From CAZTAO01 sp964611645 (GTDB lineage: Bacteria > Armatimonadota > UBA5829): DNA of 55,631 nt. The stretch covers positions 1 to 55,631 of the forward strand of contig CAZTAO010000031.1 in assembly GCA_964611645.1 (NCBI GenBank), written 5' to 3'. Below are positions 24,283-32,438 of the stretch, in pieces (position 1 is the stretch's first letter; every line of letters starts with the position of its first letter). The position numbers were made by a program, and so were the translations under genes. Under the pieces are notes generated by a model. That model was not told where the DNA came from and ran no database searches. It saw nothing but the letters and a program-made list of their open reading frames with translations.

Positions 24283-24394
24283 AGTCCAGCAAGCTCCTTT
24301 GAAGCATTCGTCAGGACTTTTCGGTTGGCTGACGGCTGCGCTCACTAACTCAATTATACCACCATACGGAACGATTGAGCACTTCCGCGGAAGG

Positions 24395-25255
24395 CTAATG
24401 CGTCGTCCTCAAGAGCGCTCTGCAGCGGAGCCATAGGGCGGCCATTACGAATGGGGTGAGCAGGATGGTGGGCTTGCGGGAGTTGTGTTTGATGAAATAG
24501 AGGAGCATGCTTTTGTGGTGTTGGCGGATCATTTGAGGCTTGGCCAGGTCACTCGCCGCCCCGATGGTGTGGCTTACCGCGACCAGCGGGTAGTAGACGA
24601 TCTTCCACCCGGCTTCCCCGATGCGTCGGCAGATGTCCATGTCTTCGCAATACATGAAGAACCGCTCGTCGAAGAGGCCCACCTGGTCGAGAGTCTCCTT
24701 GCGGAACACCAGCGCCGCGCCGGAGAGCCAGTCGACTTCCGCTATCTGGTCGTGCGCGAAATCCGTCATAAGGTAGGCACGCACAAAGCGGTTGTTTGGG
24801 AACATCCTCCCCAGCCTGGTGCCCCGGAATATGCCTGCGAATGGATTGGGGAAGCGGCGCGCGGAGAACTGCAGGGAGCCATCCGGGTTGACTATCTTCG
24901 GCCCGAGCGCCCCGATCTCGGGGCGCTGATCAAGATACTCGACCATCCGGCAGCACATATCATTGCTCAGGGCGTGGCTGTCGGGGTTGAGGACGAAGAT
25001 ATATCTGCCGCGCGCCTGTTCGATAGCTTTGTTGTGGGCCGCGCCGAAACCGAGGTTCGAAGAGTTCACCATCAGGACCGCTTTGTCACCAAACTCGCTC
25101 CGCACCATCTCGGCGCTGCCGTCCGATGAGGCGTTGTCACTGACAATGATCTCTATCCGGCAGCCGGTCTGCGCCAGAAGCGCCAGCAGGCACGCGCGGA
25201 GCGGCTCTTTGGTGTTCCAGTTGACTATGCTGACGGTGAGATCGACCTGATCCAC
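24395..25255 (-). CDS. Family 2 glycosyltransferase
   Basis: 286 aa, GT-A fold, rhamnosyltransferase-like. LTVSIVNWNTKEPL opens the Rossmann part; SDNASSDGSAE binds the nucleotide; VLNPDSHAL is the DXD-like strand; YCEDMDICRRIGEAGW holds the ED general base. A hydrophobic C-terminal end (PTILLTPFVMAALWL) may touch the membrane. I chose GTG 25255, with AAAGG 9 nt upstream and 5 bases after the upstream stop, over the GTG at 25294. It is third in the HAD-GT2-GT2 set, probably surface glycan assembly. Acceptor unknown. Confidence 0.85.
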   Translation of the reverse strand: MDQVDLTVSIVNWNTKEPLRACLLALLAQTGCRIEIIVSDNASSDGSAEMVRSEFGDKAVLMVNSSNLGFGAAHNKAIEQARGRYIFVLNPDSHALSNDMCCRMVEYLDQRPEIGALGPKIVNPDGSLQFSARRFPNPFAGIFRGTRLGRMFPNNRFVRAYLMTDFAHDQIAEVDWLSGAALVFRKETLDQVGLFDERFFMYCEDMDICRRIGEAGWKIVYYPLVAVSHTIGAASDLAKPQMIRQHHKSMLLYFIKHNSRKPTILLTPFVMAALWLRCRALLRTTH

Positions 25256-25260
25256 TGGCT

Positions 25261-26100
25261 CTAGCCTTTCGCGCGCATACTGAGTCGGATGCACGTAGTC
25301 ACGAACTTGTACGCAGCCGGTACCAGTTCCTTCTCGAAGTGCTTCTCATAGAAATGCAGCAGCGACTTGTGGGACTCTATCTGCATCTTCTTCCGGTCTA
25401 CCTGGCTGGTGCTGGCAGCTCCGTGGTGGATAAACACGGCATTGTGGACGAAGAATACCTTCCACTTCCTCTTTTTGGCGCGGTAGAGCCAGTCGACCTC
25501 GTTGAAGAATATGGGGAAGCTTTCGTCGAATGGCCCCACATCCTCCAGAGTCTCTCGCTTGATTATGAGACAGGAGCCCATGGGTTGGTCGACCTCGATG
25601 GTCTCATTGTAGTGGAAATATGTCATCCGGTATCTGGCGAAGCTCCGGCTCTTCGGGAACAGCTTGGACAGGCCCATATACTCCCAGGCGATGGCCTCGG
25701 CGTGAGGGAACGAGCGCAGGGATCGGTCGACACAGCCGTCAGGCCTGATGAGCTTCCCGCCGGCCGCCGCGGCGTCCGGATGCTGGGCCATAAACTGCAG
25801 CAGAGTATCCAGCGCGCCCATGGTGACCTCGGTGTCTGGGTTCAGAAGCAGGATGTAATCGCCCGCCGCCCGCTCAAAAGCCTGGTTGTTGCCCTTTGCA
25901 TAGCCCGCGTTGTCAGGGTTGATGATCCACTGGACCTCGGGAAACTCCACCTTCATCGCGTCGGCGTCGAAGTCCTGGGAGTAGTTGTCCACGCAGATGA
26001 TCTCATAGTCACAGCTTGGCGCATACGCCCTGATAGAGCGCAGCAGTACCTGCAAGAGTTCGGTGGTATTCCAATTAACTATCGCAATCGATAATCGCAC
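25261..26100 (-). CDS. Family 2 glycosyltransferase
   Basis: 279 aa and paralogous to its downstream neighbour. RLSIAIVNWNTTELL, CVDNYSQDFD, LLLNPDTEV and FFNEVDWLYRAKKRKW are the matching GT-A motifs. In contrast to the neighbour, the general-base motif is N-E-V-D. The start is GTG 26100, overlapping the HAD gene by 26 nt, so coupling is likely. No membrane segments. Substrates unknown. Confidence 0.87.
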   Translation of the reverse strand: MRLSIAIVNWNTTELLQVLLRSIRAYAPSCDYEIICVDNYSQDFDADAMKVEFPEVQWIINPDNAGYAKGNNQAFERAAGDYILLLNPDTEVTMGALDTLLQFMAQHPDAAAAGGKLIRPDGCVDRSLRSFPHAEAIAWEYMGLSKLFPKSRSFARYRMTYFHYNETIEVDQPMGSCLIIKRETLEDVGPFDESFPIFFNEVDWLYRAKKRKWKVFFVHNAVFIHHGAASTSQVDRKKMQIESHKSLLHFYEKHFEKELVPAAYKFVTTCIRLSMRAKG

Positions 26101-26755
26101 ACAGCGCCTCCCGCAAGCTTCTGACTATCATGTCCGGTTCTGCAGCGGCGAAGAAGTCCTCCGCGACCCCATCCCGCAGAAACGCAATGGTGTAGGCTCC
26201 GGCTCTCTTGCCGCCTACTATGTCTATCCGGTGATCTCCCACCGCGATGCAGTTGTCCGGATCGACTCCCAGCATATCCATCGCCAACAGCATCTGGTCA
26301 GGCTCGGGCTTCTGGCGGTCGGTGTCTTCACGGGTGACTACCGCATCCGCCGTGATACCACACCGTCGCATCGAGGCCTGGGTTGCGCACCGGTGGTTGC
26401 GCGTCACAATTCCAACCTTGATTCCCCTGCTTCGAAGCTCCGATATGGCGTCTCGCGCCCCGGGTATCTCGGTCGCCACGGCAGCCCGCTGCATTTCTAT
26501 CTCCTCAAGGGCTGCCATGGATCGCCGCCGGGCAGCTTCCCCCGCCGCCGACCCCATAGTACGGCTGACGTGCCGCTGAGTACGGTGGACCACTCCGAGT
26601 ATGTCCTGCCCCTGCAAGTCCTCCGGGTCTACTCCGGACTCAAGCGCAAGAGCAGTGACGGTCCGTTTCATGAGCGAGAAATCGATATTGGTCTCAACGA
26701 GCGTGCCGTCCAGGTCAAACAGGACGGCGTCTACTTTGTTCGGACGTGTTTTCAT
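26075..26755 (-). CDS. HAD-superfamily phosphatase (Gph/phosphoglycolate phosphatase-like)
   Basis: 226 aa. Motif I VLFDLDGTLVETN, motif II as VGIVTRNHR (Thr), a Lys in DRQKPEPDQMLLA and motif IV VGDHRIDIVGGKRAGA, with a helical cap between I and II. These are the phosphatase residues of HAD subclass IA. The true substrate is unknown; a sugar phosphate is plausible given the two glycosyltransferases behind it. A promoter ending 7 nt before ATG 26755 makes it a likely leaderless message, and there is no Shine-Dalgarno. Confidence 0.82.
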   Translation of the reverse strand: MKTRPNKVDAVLFDLDGTLVETNIDFSLMKRTVTALALESGVDPEDLQGQDILGVVHRTQRHVSRTMGSAAGEAARRRSMAALEEIEMQRAAVATEIPGARDAISELRSRGIKVGIVTRNHRCATQASMRRCGITADAVVTREDTDRQKPEPDQMLLAMDMLGVDPDNCIAVGDHRIDIVGGKRAGAYTIAFLRDGVAEDFFAAAEPDMIVRSLREALCAIIDCDS

Positions 26756-26762
26756 TGAGACC

Positions 26763-26791
26763 ATTATATGTGTAGGCAGCAGCAGGGTCAA
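26763..26791 (-). promoter_or_regulatory. Near-consensus promoter giving a leaderless HAD transcript
   Basis: Minus strand TTGACC (26786-26791), a 17-nt spacer and TATAAT (26763-26768). Seven bases, GGTCTCA, separate it from the ATG, so the +1 would be the A of the start codon or one base before it. Confidence 0.72.
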
Positions 26792-26830
26792 ACCGGCGCG
26801 GGTTTGACAGCGGGTCGGCGGAGACACGGC

Positions 26831-28990
26831 TTACAGCGCAAATCCCGCATCACAGGCCAGCGCCTTGAGCACCTGCTCTTTGGCCCGATCCGCCCGCCAC
26901 GTGTCTTCCGGGTTCTTGAGCAGTTCCCTGGGCAGGTCGACCAGCAATCGCTTCGCGGCAATGGAGTCTTTGAGCTTACCACTCTTGACTGCCTGCTGGA
27001 GCATCCAGAGGTAGCAGTAGTCCTCAATGCCCTCGCGGGTAGCTTCCCACCTGCGGGTCGGGATTGCCAGCTCGCCCTTGGGCAGGTTCGGCGGCGCGTC
27101 GATAGCATTGGAAGCAAGTACCAACTGCCAGTTGGACCCACCTAGGTCCCAATACATGGGGCCGCCGCTGAGCGTTTGAGTGACGGACCATACTGCTTTG
27201 TAGGTATATGTCCAGACGCCATACCCGCCCATCCCAAGCTGCCAGGCTTTCCAGACCGGCAGCCGGTAGTCTCTGTATGGCGGAGCGTATGCCGGCCCGC
27301 TCGCTCCCGGAGGGTTGGCATAAGTCCAGAAGCGCTCCGGGCCTCGCGCAAACACTCTCTTGGACTCTGCCTTGATCTCCTGCTGCCGGTCGTAGGGGGC
27401 CGTGTTCAGGTAGTCATACAGAAACGGACACCAGATATCTATGTAGGGCTTCATCGCATGGATTTCCTTGGACGATTGACCCATTGCATCTGCATAGAAC
27501 AGCACATTCGGGTCGACCTCGTGGATAAGCTGGGCAAGCTGTGGAGCTTTGTCGTTCATGTGCTCATCATACGGATACATCGCGAACTTGTCGTAGGCTA
27601 TGCCCAAGCCCTTGATGTGGGTGATCCAGTCGCCCAGCCACTGCTTGAACAGCACCTTCCACTCATCGCTGAGGAACTTGGGGTCGGTCATCGGCTCGAA
27701 GTTGTTCTCGGTGGTCCAGTAGAACAGAAACATCTTCGGCTTCATCTTGGCGTAGTTCCTGACGGTGAGGTCGAAGATCGTGTAGTCGGTAGGTTCAAGC
27801 TTGCCGTCTTTCACTTTCATCCCGAATATCTGTGGCATCGCGGCGACGGTTACATAGTGGTCGCGCATGTCGGCGACATACGCCGCCGCCCGGGTGTCCC
27901 CCGGCTTCTTGGCAATGATGTAGTCCCAGAAGCAGGTGTACAGGGGTTTCTCATCCGGCAGTGTGACCGGATATACCTTTACCTCAACAGGGATGGTCTT
28001 CTCAGCCTTGCCCGCCACCGACACAACTACCCGGCCCTTGCGAGTTCCCGGCTGGGCGTTGGTGGTCTTGAATGTCAGCCAGACCTCGCGGTTCTCCATC
28101 GCCGGCACGCTGATCCGGCCGTCTTCCCGCAGAAGCAGGGCATCGCAGACCGTGAACCCGTCGTGCTGCTTGACCCAGTAGCCCTCGCGGATGGTGACGC
28201 CCACTCCCGGGCACTCGACCTTCACCACGCAGTCCATGGGCGCATCGCCGAGGTTGGTCACTATGAATGAGGCTGACTCATACTCGGTCCGCCCCATCGC
28301 TGCCCGAATGGCTTTGGTCTCTTTGACCCCGTCCGGCGGCATACTCGTTGGCCGAAGGGTGTTGAGCCAAGGGGATTGATCCCAGCAGATAAAATTCTTT
28401 CCAGGGAATGCGGACTTCCAGGCGGCAGATATCGCGAAGGGAGAGCGGTCGACTTCCTTGACCGATATGTCCGTAAGATCAAACTCTGCGCTGCCACCAC
28501 CGAATGAGGCCAGTGTGAAGCAGGCGTTGGGTCCGCCGGCAGTCTCGGGGATTTCCTCGGTGAATGTTTCCCAAGTATTTGGGGGATCGGTACACGCAAA
28601 CGCTCCGAACTGTCCTATTGAGCGAGCCCAGCTTCCCGCGCCACCCGAGAATGTTATCTCGACGGAGCCTTTGTGAACCAGTATGCGGAAGGAAACCCGG
28701 TAGGTCTTGCCGGTCTCGGTGGCAAACAAGGGGCTTCTCACCCCAGTTCCCGGCCATTCCTGCAAAACTTTGGTATCACGGTCGCAGGCAAAATGCAGCG
28801 CATTCCCTCCCCCGGTGACCTGGCGAACTTCAAGCACACGCGGCTGAGTCCCCGCAGCTCCATTGGTCGCTGTCCAGCCATCAGTAGTGTGAAGCTGGGC
28901 ATTTGGCATAAGCTCAGGCCCGTCCGCAAGAGCCGGAGCGCAAACCAGTAGCACAAGGGTAGCCAACAACATCAGCGCAAAGTATCGCAT
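26831..28990 (-). CDS. Exported DUF4091 glycoside-hydrolase-like protein
   Basis: 719 aa with signal peptide (RYFALMLLATLVLLVCAPALA). Residues 25-180 look like a carbohydrate-binding beta sandwich (CBM4/9 style: SVEITFSGGAGSW, FDLTDISVKEVD). The centre is an Ig-like segment followed by a TIM-barrel-type region with KFAMYPYDEHMND and DIWCPFLYDYL. The C-terminus (GVWTYTYKAVW ... TRRWEATREGIEDYCYLWML) is the DUF4091 signature. It probably acts on a glycan outside the cytoplasm; the substrate is unknown. GGAGG lies before the ATG. It diverges from the GH42-like gene. Confidence 0.85.
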   Translation of the reverse strand: MRYFALMLLATLVLLVCAPALADGPELMPNAQLHTTDGWTATNGAAGTQPRVLEVRQVTGGGNALHFACDRDTKVLQEWPGTGVRSPLFATETGKTYRVSFRILVHKGSVEITFSGGAGSWARSIGQFGAFACTDPPNTWETFTEEIPETAGGPNACFTLASFGGGSAEFDLTDISVKEVDRSPFAISAAWKSAFPGKNFICWDQSPWLNTLRPTSMPPDGVKETKAIRAAMGRTEYESASFIVTNLGDAPMDCVVKVECPGVGVTIREGYWVKQHDGFTVCDALLLREDGRISVPAMENREVWLTFKTTNAQPGTRKGRVVVSVAGKAEKTIPVEVKVYPVTLPDEKPLYTCFWDYIIAKKPGDTRAAAYVADMRDHYVTVAAMPQIFGMKVKDGKLEPTDYTIFDLTVRNYAKMKPKMFLFYWTTENNFEPMTDPKFLSDEWKVLFKQWLGDWITHIKGLGIAYDKFAMYPYDEHMNDKAPQLAQLIHEVDPNVLFYADAMGQSSKEIHAMKPYIDIWCPFLYDYLNTAPYDRQQEIKAESKRVFARGPERFWTYANPPGASGPAYAPPYRDYRLPVWKAWQLGMGGYGVWTYTYKAVWSVTQTLSGGPMYWDLGGSNWQLVLASNAIDAPPNLPKGELAIPTRRWEATREGIEDYCYLWMLQQAVKSGKLKDSIAAKRLLVDLPRELLKNPEDTWRADRAKEQVLKALACDAGFAL

Positions 28991-29022
28991 CGAAACAGAC
29001 CTCCGAGTGATTTCCCGTGACT

Positions 29023-29051
29023 ATCATAAGCCTCAAATTGGGGTACGTCAA
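29023..29051 (-). promoter_or_regulatory. Promoter of the DUF4091 gene
   Basis: Minus strand TTGACG (29046-29051), a 17-nt spacer and TATGAT (29023-29028). The leader is about 26 nt and contains GGAGG. Confidence 0.65.
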
Positions 29052-29078
29052 ACGGTTGCGGCGGTGGACAGAGCGCGT

Positions 29079-29106
29079 TTGACCGCACTATCCTGGCTGT
29101 GATAGA
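29079..29106 (+). promoter_or_regulatory. Probable promoter of the GH42-like gene
   Basis: TTGACC (29079-29084), a 16-nt spacer and GATAGA (29101-29106) preceded by TGT. It faces away from the DUF4091 promoter 28 bp to the left, so one regulator could control both. Confidence 0.45.
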
Positions 29107-29150
29107 GTTTCGGCAGACGGCTGGAACCGTCGCTCTTTCGAGGTGGCTTT

Positions 29151-32100
29151 GTGATCAAGTGTTTTTCGCTCTTTGCGGTGTTTCTGTGTTTGGTTGGGAC
29201 GGGGAGTCGGGTTTCGGCCTCTCCCAATGTAGTTCGGAACGCAAGCTTTGAGTTGGACTCCCGCTTCAACGGCGGGCCGATGAGGCAGGGGGCTGAGAAG
29301 TTCATGTCTCAGGCCAGGGATGCATCAGGCCCGATCTGGCAGGCGCTGCCGGTTGAGGGATGGTGGGCTGAAGGGCCAAGCTCTGATGGAGTGCGGATCA
29401 TTTCGGGCGGCGCGCATTCGGGGAAACGATGCCTCGCAATCAGCGCCACAGTCGCGCCGCGCTCTGTGATATCCTCGCTGGACAGGTTCGTGCCTGCCGG
29501 GCCGGTCACGCTGAGCGCGTGGGTCAAGACCAGCGGCGCAAAAGCCCACATCGATCTGGACCTCACAACCGGCTGGCAGCAGGAGTGGCCCCGTGGCGCA
29601 CAGGTTCGCAAGTCCGTCGATCTGCCGGAGGATGCCGGCTGGACCCGCGTAGCCGTTACCGCAGAATCCCCGGAGAAGCTGATGGCCCTTATGCGGCTGA
29701 CCGTTGAGCAGGGCGAGGTCCTGCTTGACGATGTCCAGATCGAGGCTTCCACGAAGCCCTCAGAGTTCAACCTGCGCCCCGAGGAGTGGCTTCGGCTCGA
29801 ATTCGCGGGTTCGGCGGGAAGCGAATTGCCCAAATGGGTTCAAGGCGACAAGAAGCTGCGGGAACTGCGTGTTTGGAATGACTCCAGGAAACCGCTGCGG
29901 GGCGTTGCGGCTGTCTCGTTGAAGACCTGGGACAACCGCAAACAACTCGTGCTGGACCGGCTCAACGCCTCAAAGTTGGCTTCCGGCAGATCACGGACAA
30001 TTGCGTTCTCGATAAAGGACCTCCCTGCGGACGCTTACCTGGTCTCACTCGCGCTGGTGGACGGAGGCAGGAAACTTGTCGACGGCGGCAGGGAGTTCGC
30101 CATAGACGAGCTATACGCCGGCAGCCTCTCCAACGGAATGCTTAAGTCACGCTCGGCGATTCGGTTTGCTGTTGCTCCAAACACTTCCCCCGCCCGCATA
30201 TTTGGCGTCGGGAACGGGATGCTGATGTGGGTTCCGGGCCAAGACTCCGGCCAGGGGTGGTCGGTAGAGGAATACAAACTGGCAAGAGACCTGCATCTGA
30301 CCTCCTCGCGGGCGGTTCCGGTGGATGACATGGTCTACCTCCACGCAATCGCTCGGCTGCCGTTTCACGATGCCTGGACCTACTGGTACGGCGGGCTGCA
30401 GGTTCCCAAAGCACTGGAGAACCCGGCAGGTGGGCTGCTGGACGTGTATAACCCGGCTGGCTTGGCGCTGTTCAAGAAGCACGCGGAAGAGACCGGCAAG
30501 CGGCACGCCGCCAACCCCTTCCTGGCAAGTTTTGAGATGATAAACGAGCGGCCTTACTTCCAGGGAATGGAAGGGGGGAATCTCTTCCCGACCAGATACG
30601 CCGACGCCGACTTTCGCAACTGGTGTCGGAAGCGACACGGAGACCTCTCAACTCTCAACACACGATGGAACACGGAGTATAGGGGCTGGGACGAGGTTGA
30701 GCAGGTGGTCTCCGCCAGGTTCATAGAGGAAGAGATCGCCCGCAGGCAGCGCGAGGGTCTTGACCCGAACGGCTGGAAAGGTGACTACTACTCCGACCTC
30801 TACTACATCGGCCCCAAGTTGCTGGAGCGGATACAGGCCAACCCGGGCCGGGGGATGGACTGGCTGAGGTGGCGGCTGGATTCATCATTGCGACTCTATG
30901 GCACTTTTGTGGACTGTGCCCGCAAGTATGACAAGAAAACGCTCTATGGAATCAACCTCAACGAGCCACGGCACGGGGCTATGCTGATGCCTTTCTTCCG
31001 CAAGATGGGCTGCACGCAGTTTGATGTCGTCTACACAACGGGAATGCCTCGCTCGGTTGCCACGCCTTACGAGTACCTGGAGATGCTGGAACTGCTGGAA
31101 TCCAACCTGCCGAACAAGCCTTTCTGGGGGATCGAGGTATATGTGCAGCCGGACTGGCCGGAAAACTACGCCGCGTTCCAGAACTGGGCCTGCATCGCCC
31201 ACGGCATGACCAACTCCATAGTCTTTGGCTGGAAACCCTTCTCCGATGTCGGCATACCGCCGGGAAATCGAGCGTGGGAGAAGCCGGGTGCCTCGCCCAT
31301 GTGGTTCCTGATCGACCACGACGGCACCCGCCTGCCCAACTTCCACAGCTTCGCCCGGTCTGCAAAGGAGTTGGAGTCCTATCACCGGAAGTTCGATGGC
31401 TTTTCAATTAAGCGAACTCCGACGGACATCGCCTTGTTCTACTCCTACGACAACAGTATCGCCAGTTCGTATGAAACGGCGGATGTTAGCTGGAAGTCGC
31501 CCTGGGAGCGCGCTCGTATACCGCTGCTGGGAGCGCTGCGGTTGAACGGAATCGCTGTGGATTATGTTGGCGACGACAACCTGCCGGACACTCCGGGCAA
31601 GTACAAGACTCTGATCGTGCCTGCTTCCTATGCTCTCGGCCAGAGAGCAGCCGAGCGTATAGCCCGCTTTGCCAGGGCCGGAGGCACTGTCTTGCTTGCC
31701 GGGCCGTCAGGCTTATGTGACGAATGGCTGAACAAATATGACAACTTCGGCGGTCCAGCCTGGAGCGATCTCAACTGGCGCGCGCGGGACTATAGTACCG
31801 ACTACGCGGACGTCTCGTTCGCAAGTAGCTCACCGACGGGCGCTATACCAGCGTCAGGCGAGCAGGTGTTCGTGCCGGGCGAACCGGGTGGCGAATCATC
31901 GGAGAGTCACGCTATGCGCGGGGTCAGCATAGGCGAGATGCCGGGGGCGAAGGCGATTACCGACGCAGCAGGCAAGACAGTCGGATGGTCACGTCCCTGG
32001 GGTAAGGGCAAGCTGGTGGCCTACGGAGTTTTTCCCGACCTCGTTCCGACCCCTCAACCAACCGCCAACCTCTGGGGCTGGTCTCAGCAGCTTATCCAGT

Positions 32101-32438
32101 TGGGCGGGCTGAAGTTCTCTGGCCGGTGGGTTGGGGAGACAGGCCCGGTCGGCGAGGGTGGAGTTGGCACGGGAGTTCCCGTGGTGGAAGTCGTTGTCCG
32201 GCAGAAGTCGCCGAAAGAGAAGTTCGTATTCTGCCTCAACCAGGGCGGGCCGGGCAAGGGCACAGTTGAGGTTCGCGTGGGCGAGGGCAAGTGGCGCGCG
32301 GAAGACGCGCTGACCGGCAAGGGTTTCGACTTCGCTCAACCAGCGGGCAAAAGCAGACCGCAGAATAAGGAAGTCTTTCGGGTTCCTATGAGCCTGGGTG
32401 CCTGGGAATACAGGGTGATTCGGTTGGTCCGTATCTAG
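29151..32438 (+). CDS. Exported GH42-like beta-galactosidase-type protein
   Basis: 1095 aa, GTG start, signal peptide (IKCFSLFAVFLCLVG...SA). Residues 25-200 form a CBM-like sandwich, 205-330 another beta region, 340-720 a TIM barrel: FEMINERPYF has the Asn-Glu acid/base pair and FWGIEVYVQPDWP the likely nucleophile Glu. The 760-960 part (DIALFYSYDN...KYKTLIVPASYAL...GGTVLLAGPSG) is the flavodoxin-like trimerisation domain of GH42. The protein is longer than usual GH42 (650-700 aa) because of the N-terminal additions. Substrate not defined. Its stop shares bases with that of the sialidase gene. Confidence 0.82.
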   Translation: MIKCFSLFAVFLCLVGTGSRVSASPNVVRNASFELDSRFNGGPMRQGAEKFMSQARDASGPIWQALPVEGWWAEGPSSDGVRIISGGAHSGKRCLAISATVAPRSVISSLDRFVPAGPVTLSAWVKTSGAKAHIDLDLTTGWQQEWPRGAQVRKSVDLPEDAGWTRVAVTAESPEKLMALMRLTVEQGEVLLDDVQIEASTKPSEFNLRPEEWLRLEFAGSAGSELPKWVQGDKKLRELRVWNDSRKPLRGVAAVSLKTWDNRKQLVLDRLNASKLASGRSRTIAFSIKDLPADAYLVSLALVDGGRKLVDGGREFAIDELYAGSLSNGMLKSRSAIRFAVAPNTSPARIFGVGNGMLMWVPGQDSGQGWSVEEYKLARDLHLTSSRAVPVDDMVYLHAIARLPFHDAWTYWYGGLQVPKALENPAGGLLDVYNPAGLALFKKHAEETGKRHAANPFLASFEMINERPYFQGMEGGNLFPTRYADADFRNWCRKRHGDLSTLNTRWNTEYRGWDEVEQVVSARFIEEEIARRQREGLDPNGWKGDYYSDLYYIGPKLLERIQANPGRGMDWLRWRLDSSLRLYGTFVDCARKYDKKTLYGINLNEPRHGAMLMPFFRKMGCTQFDVVYTTGMPRSVATPYEYLEMLELLESNLPNKPFWGIEVYVQPDWPENYAAFQNWACIAHGMTNSIVFGWKPFSDVGIPPGNRAWEKPGASPMWFLIDHDGTRLPNFHSFARSAKELESYHRKFDGFSIKRTPTDIALFYSYDNSIASSYETADVSWKSPWERARIPLLGALRLNGIAVDYVGDDNLPDTPGKYKTLIVPASYALGQRAAERIARFARAGGTVLLAGPSGLCDEWLNKYDNFGGPAWSDLNWRARDYSTDYADVSFASSSPTGAIPASGEQVFVPGEPGGESSESHAMRGVSIGEMPGAKAITDAAGKTVGWSRPWGKGKLVAYGVFPDLVPTPQPTANLWGWSQQLIQLGGLKFSGRWVGETGPVGEGGVGTGVPVVEVVVRQKSPKEKFVFCLNQGGPGKGTVEVRVGEGKWRAEDALTGKGFDFAQPAGKSRPQNKEVFRVPMSLGAWEYRVIRLVRI

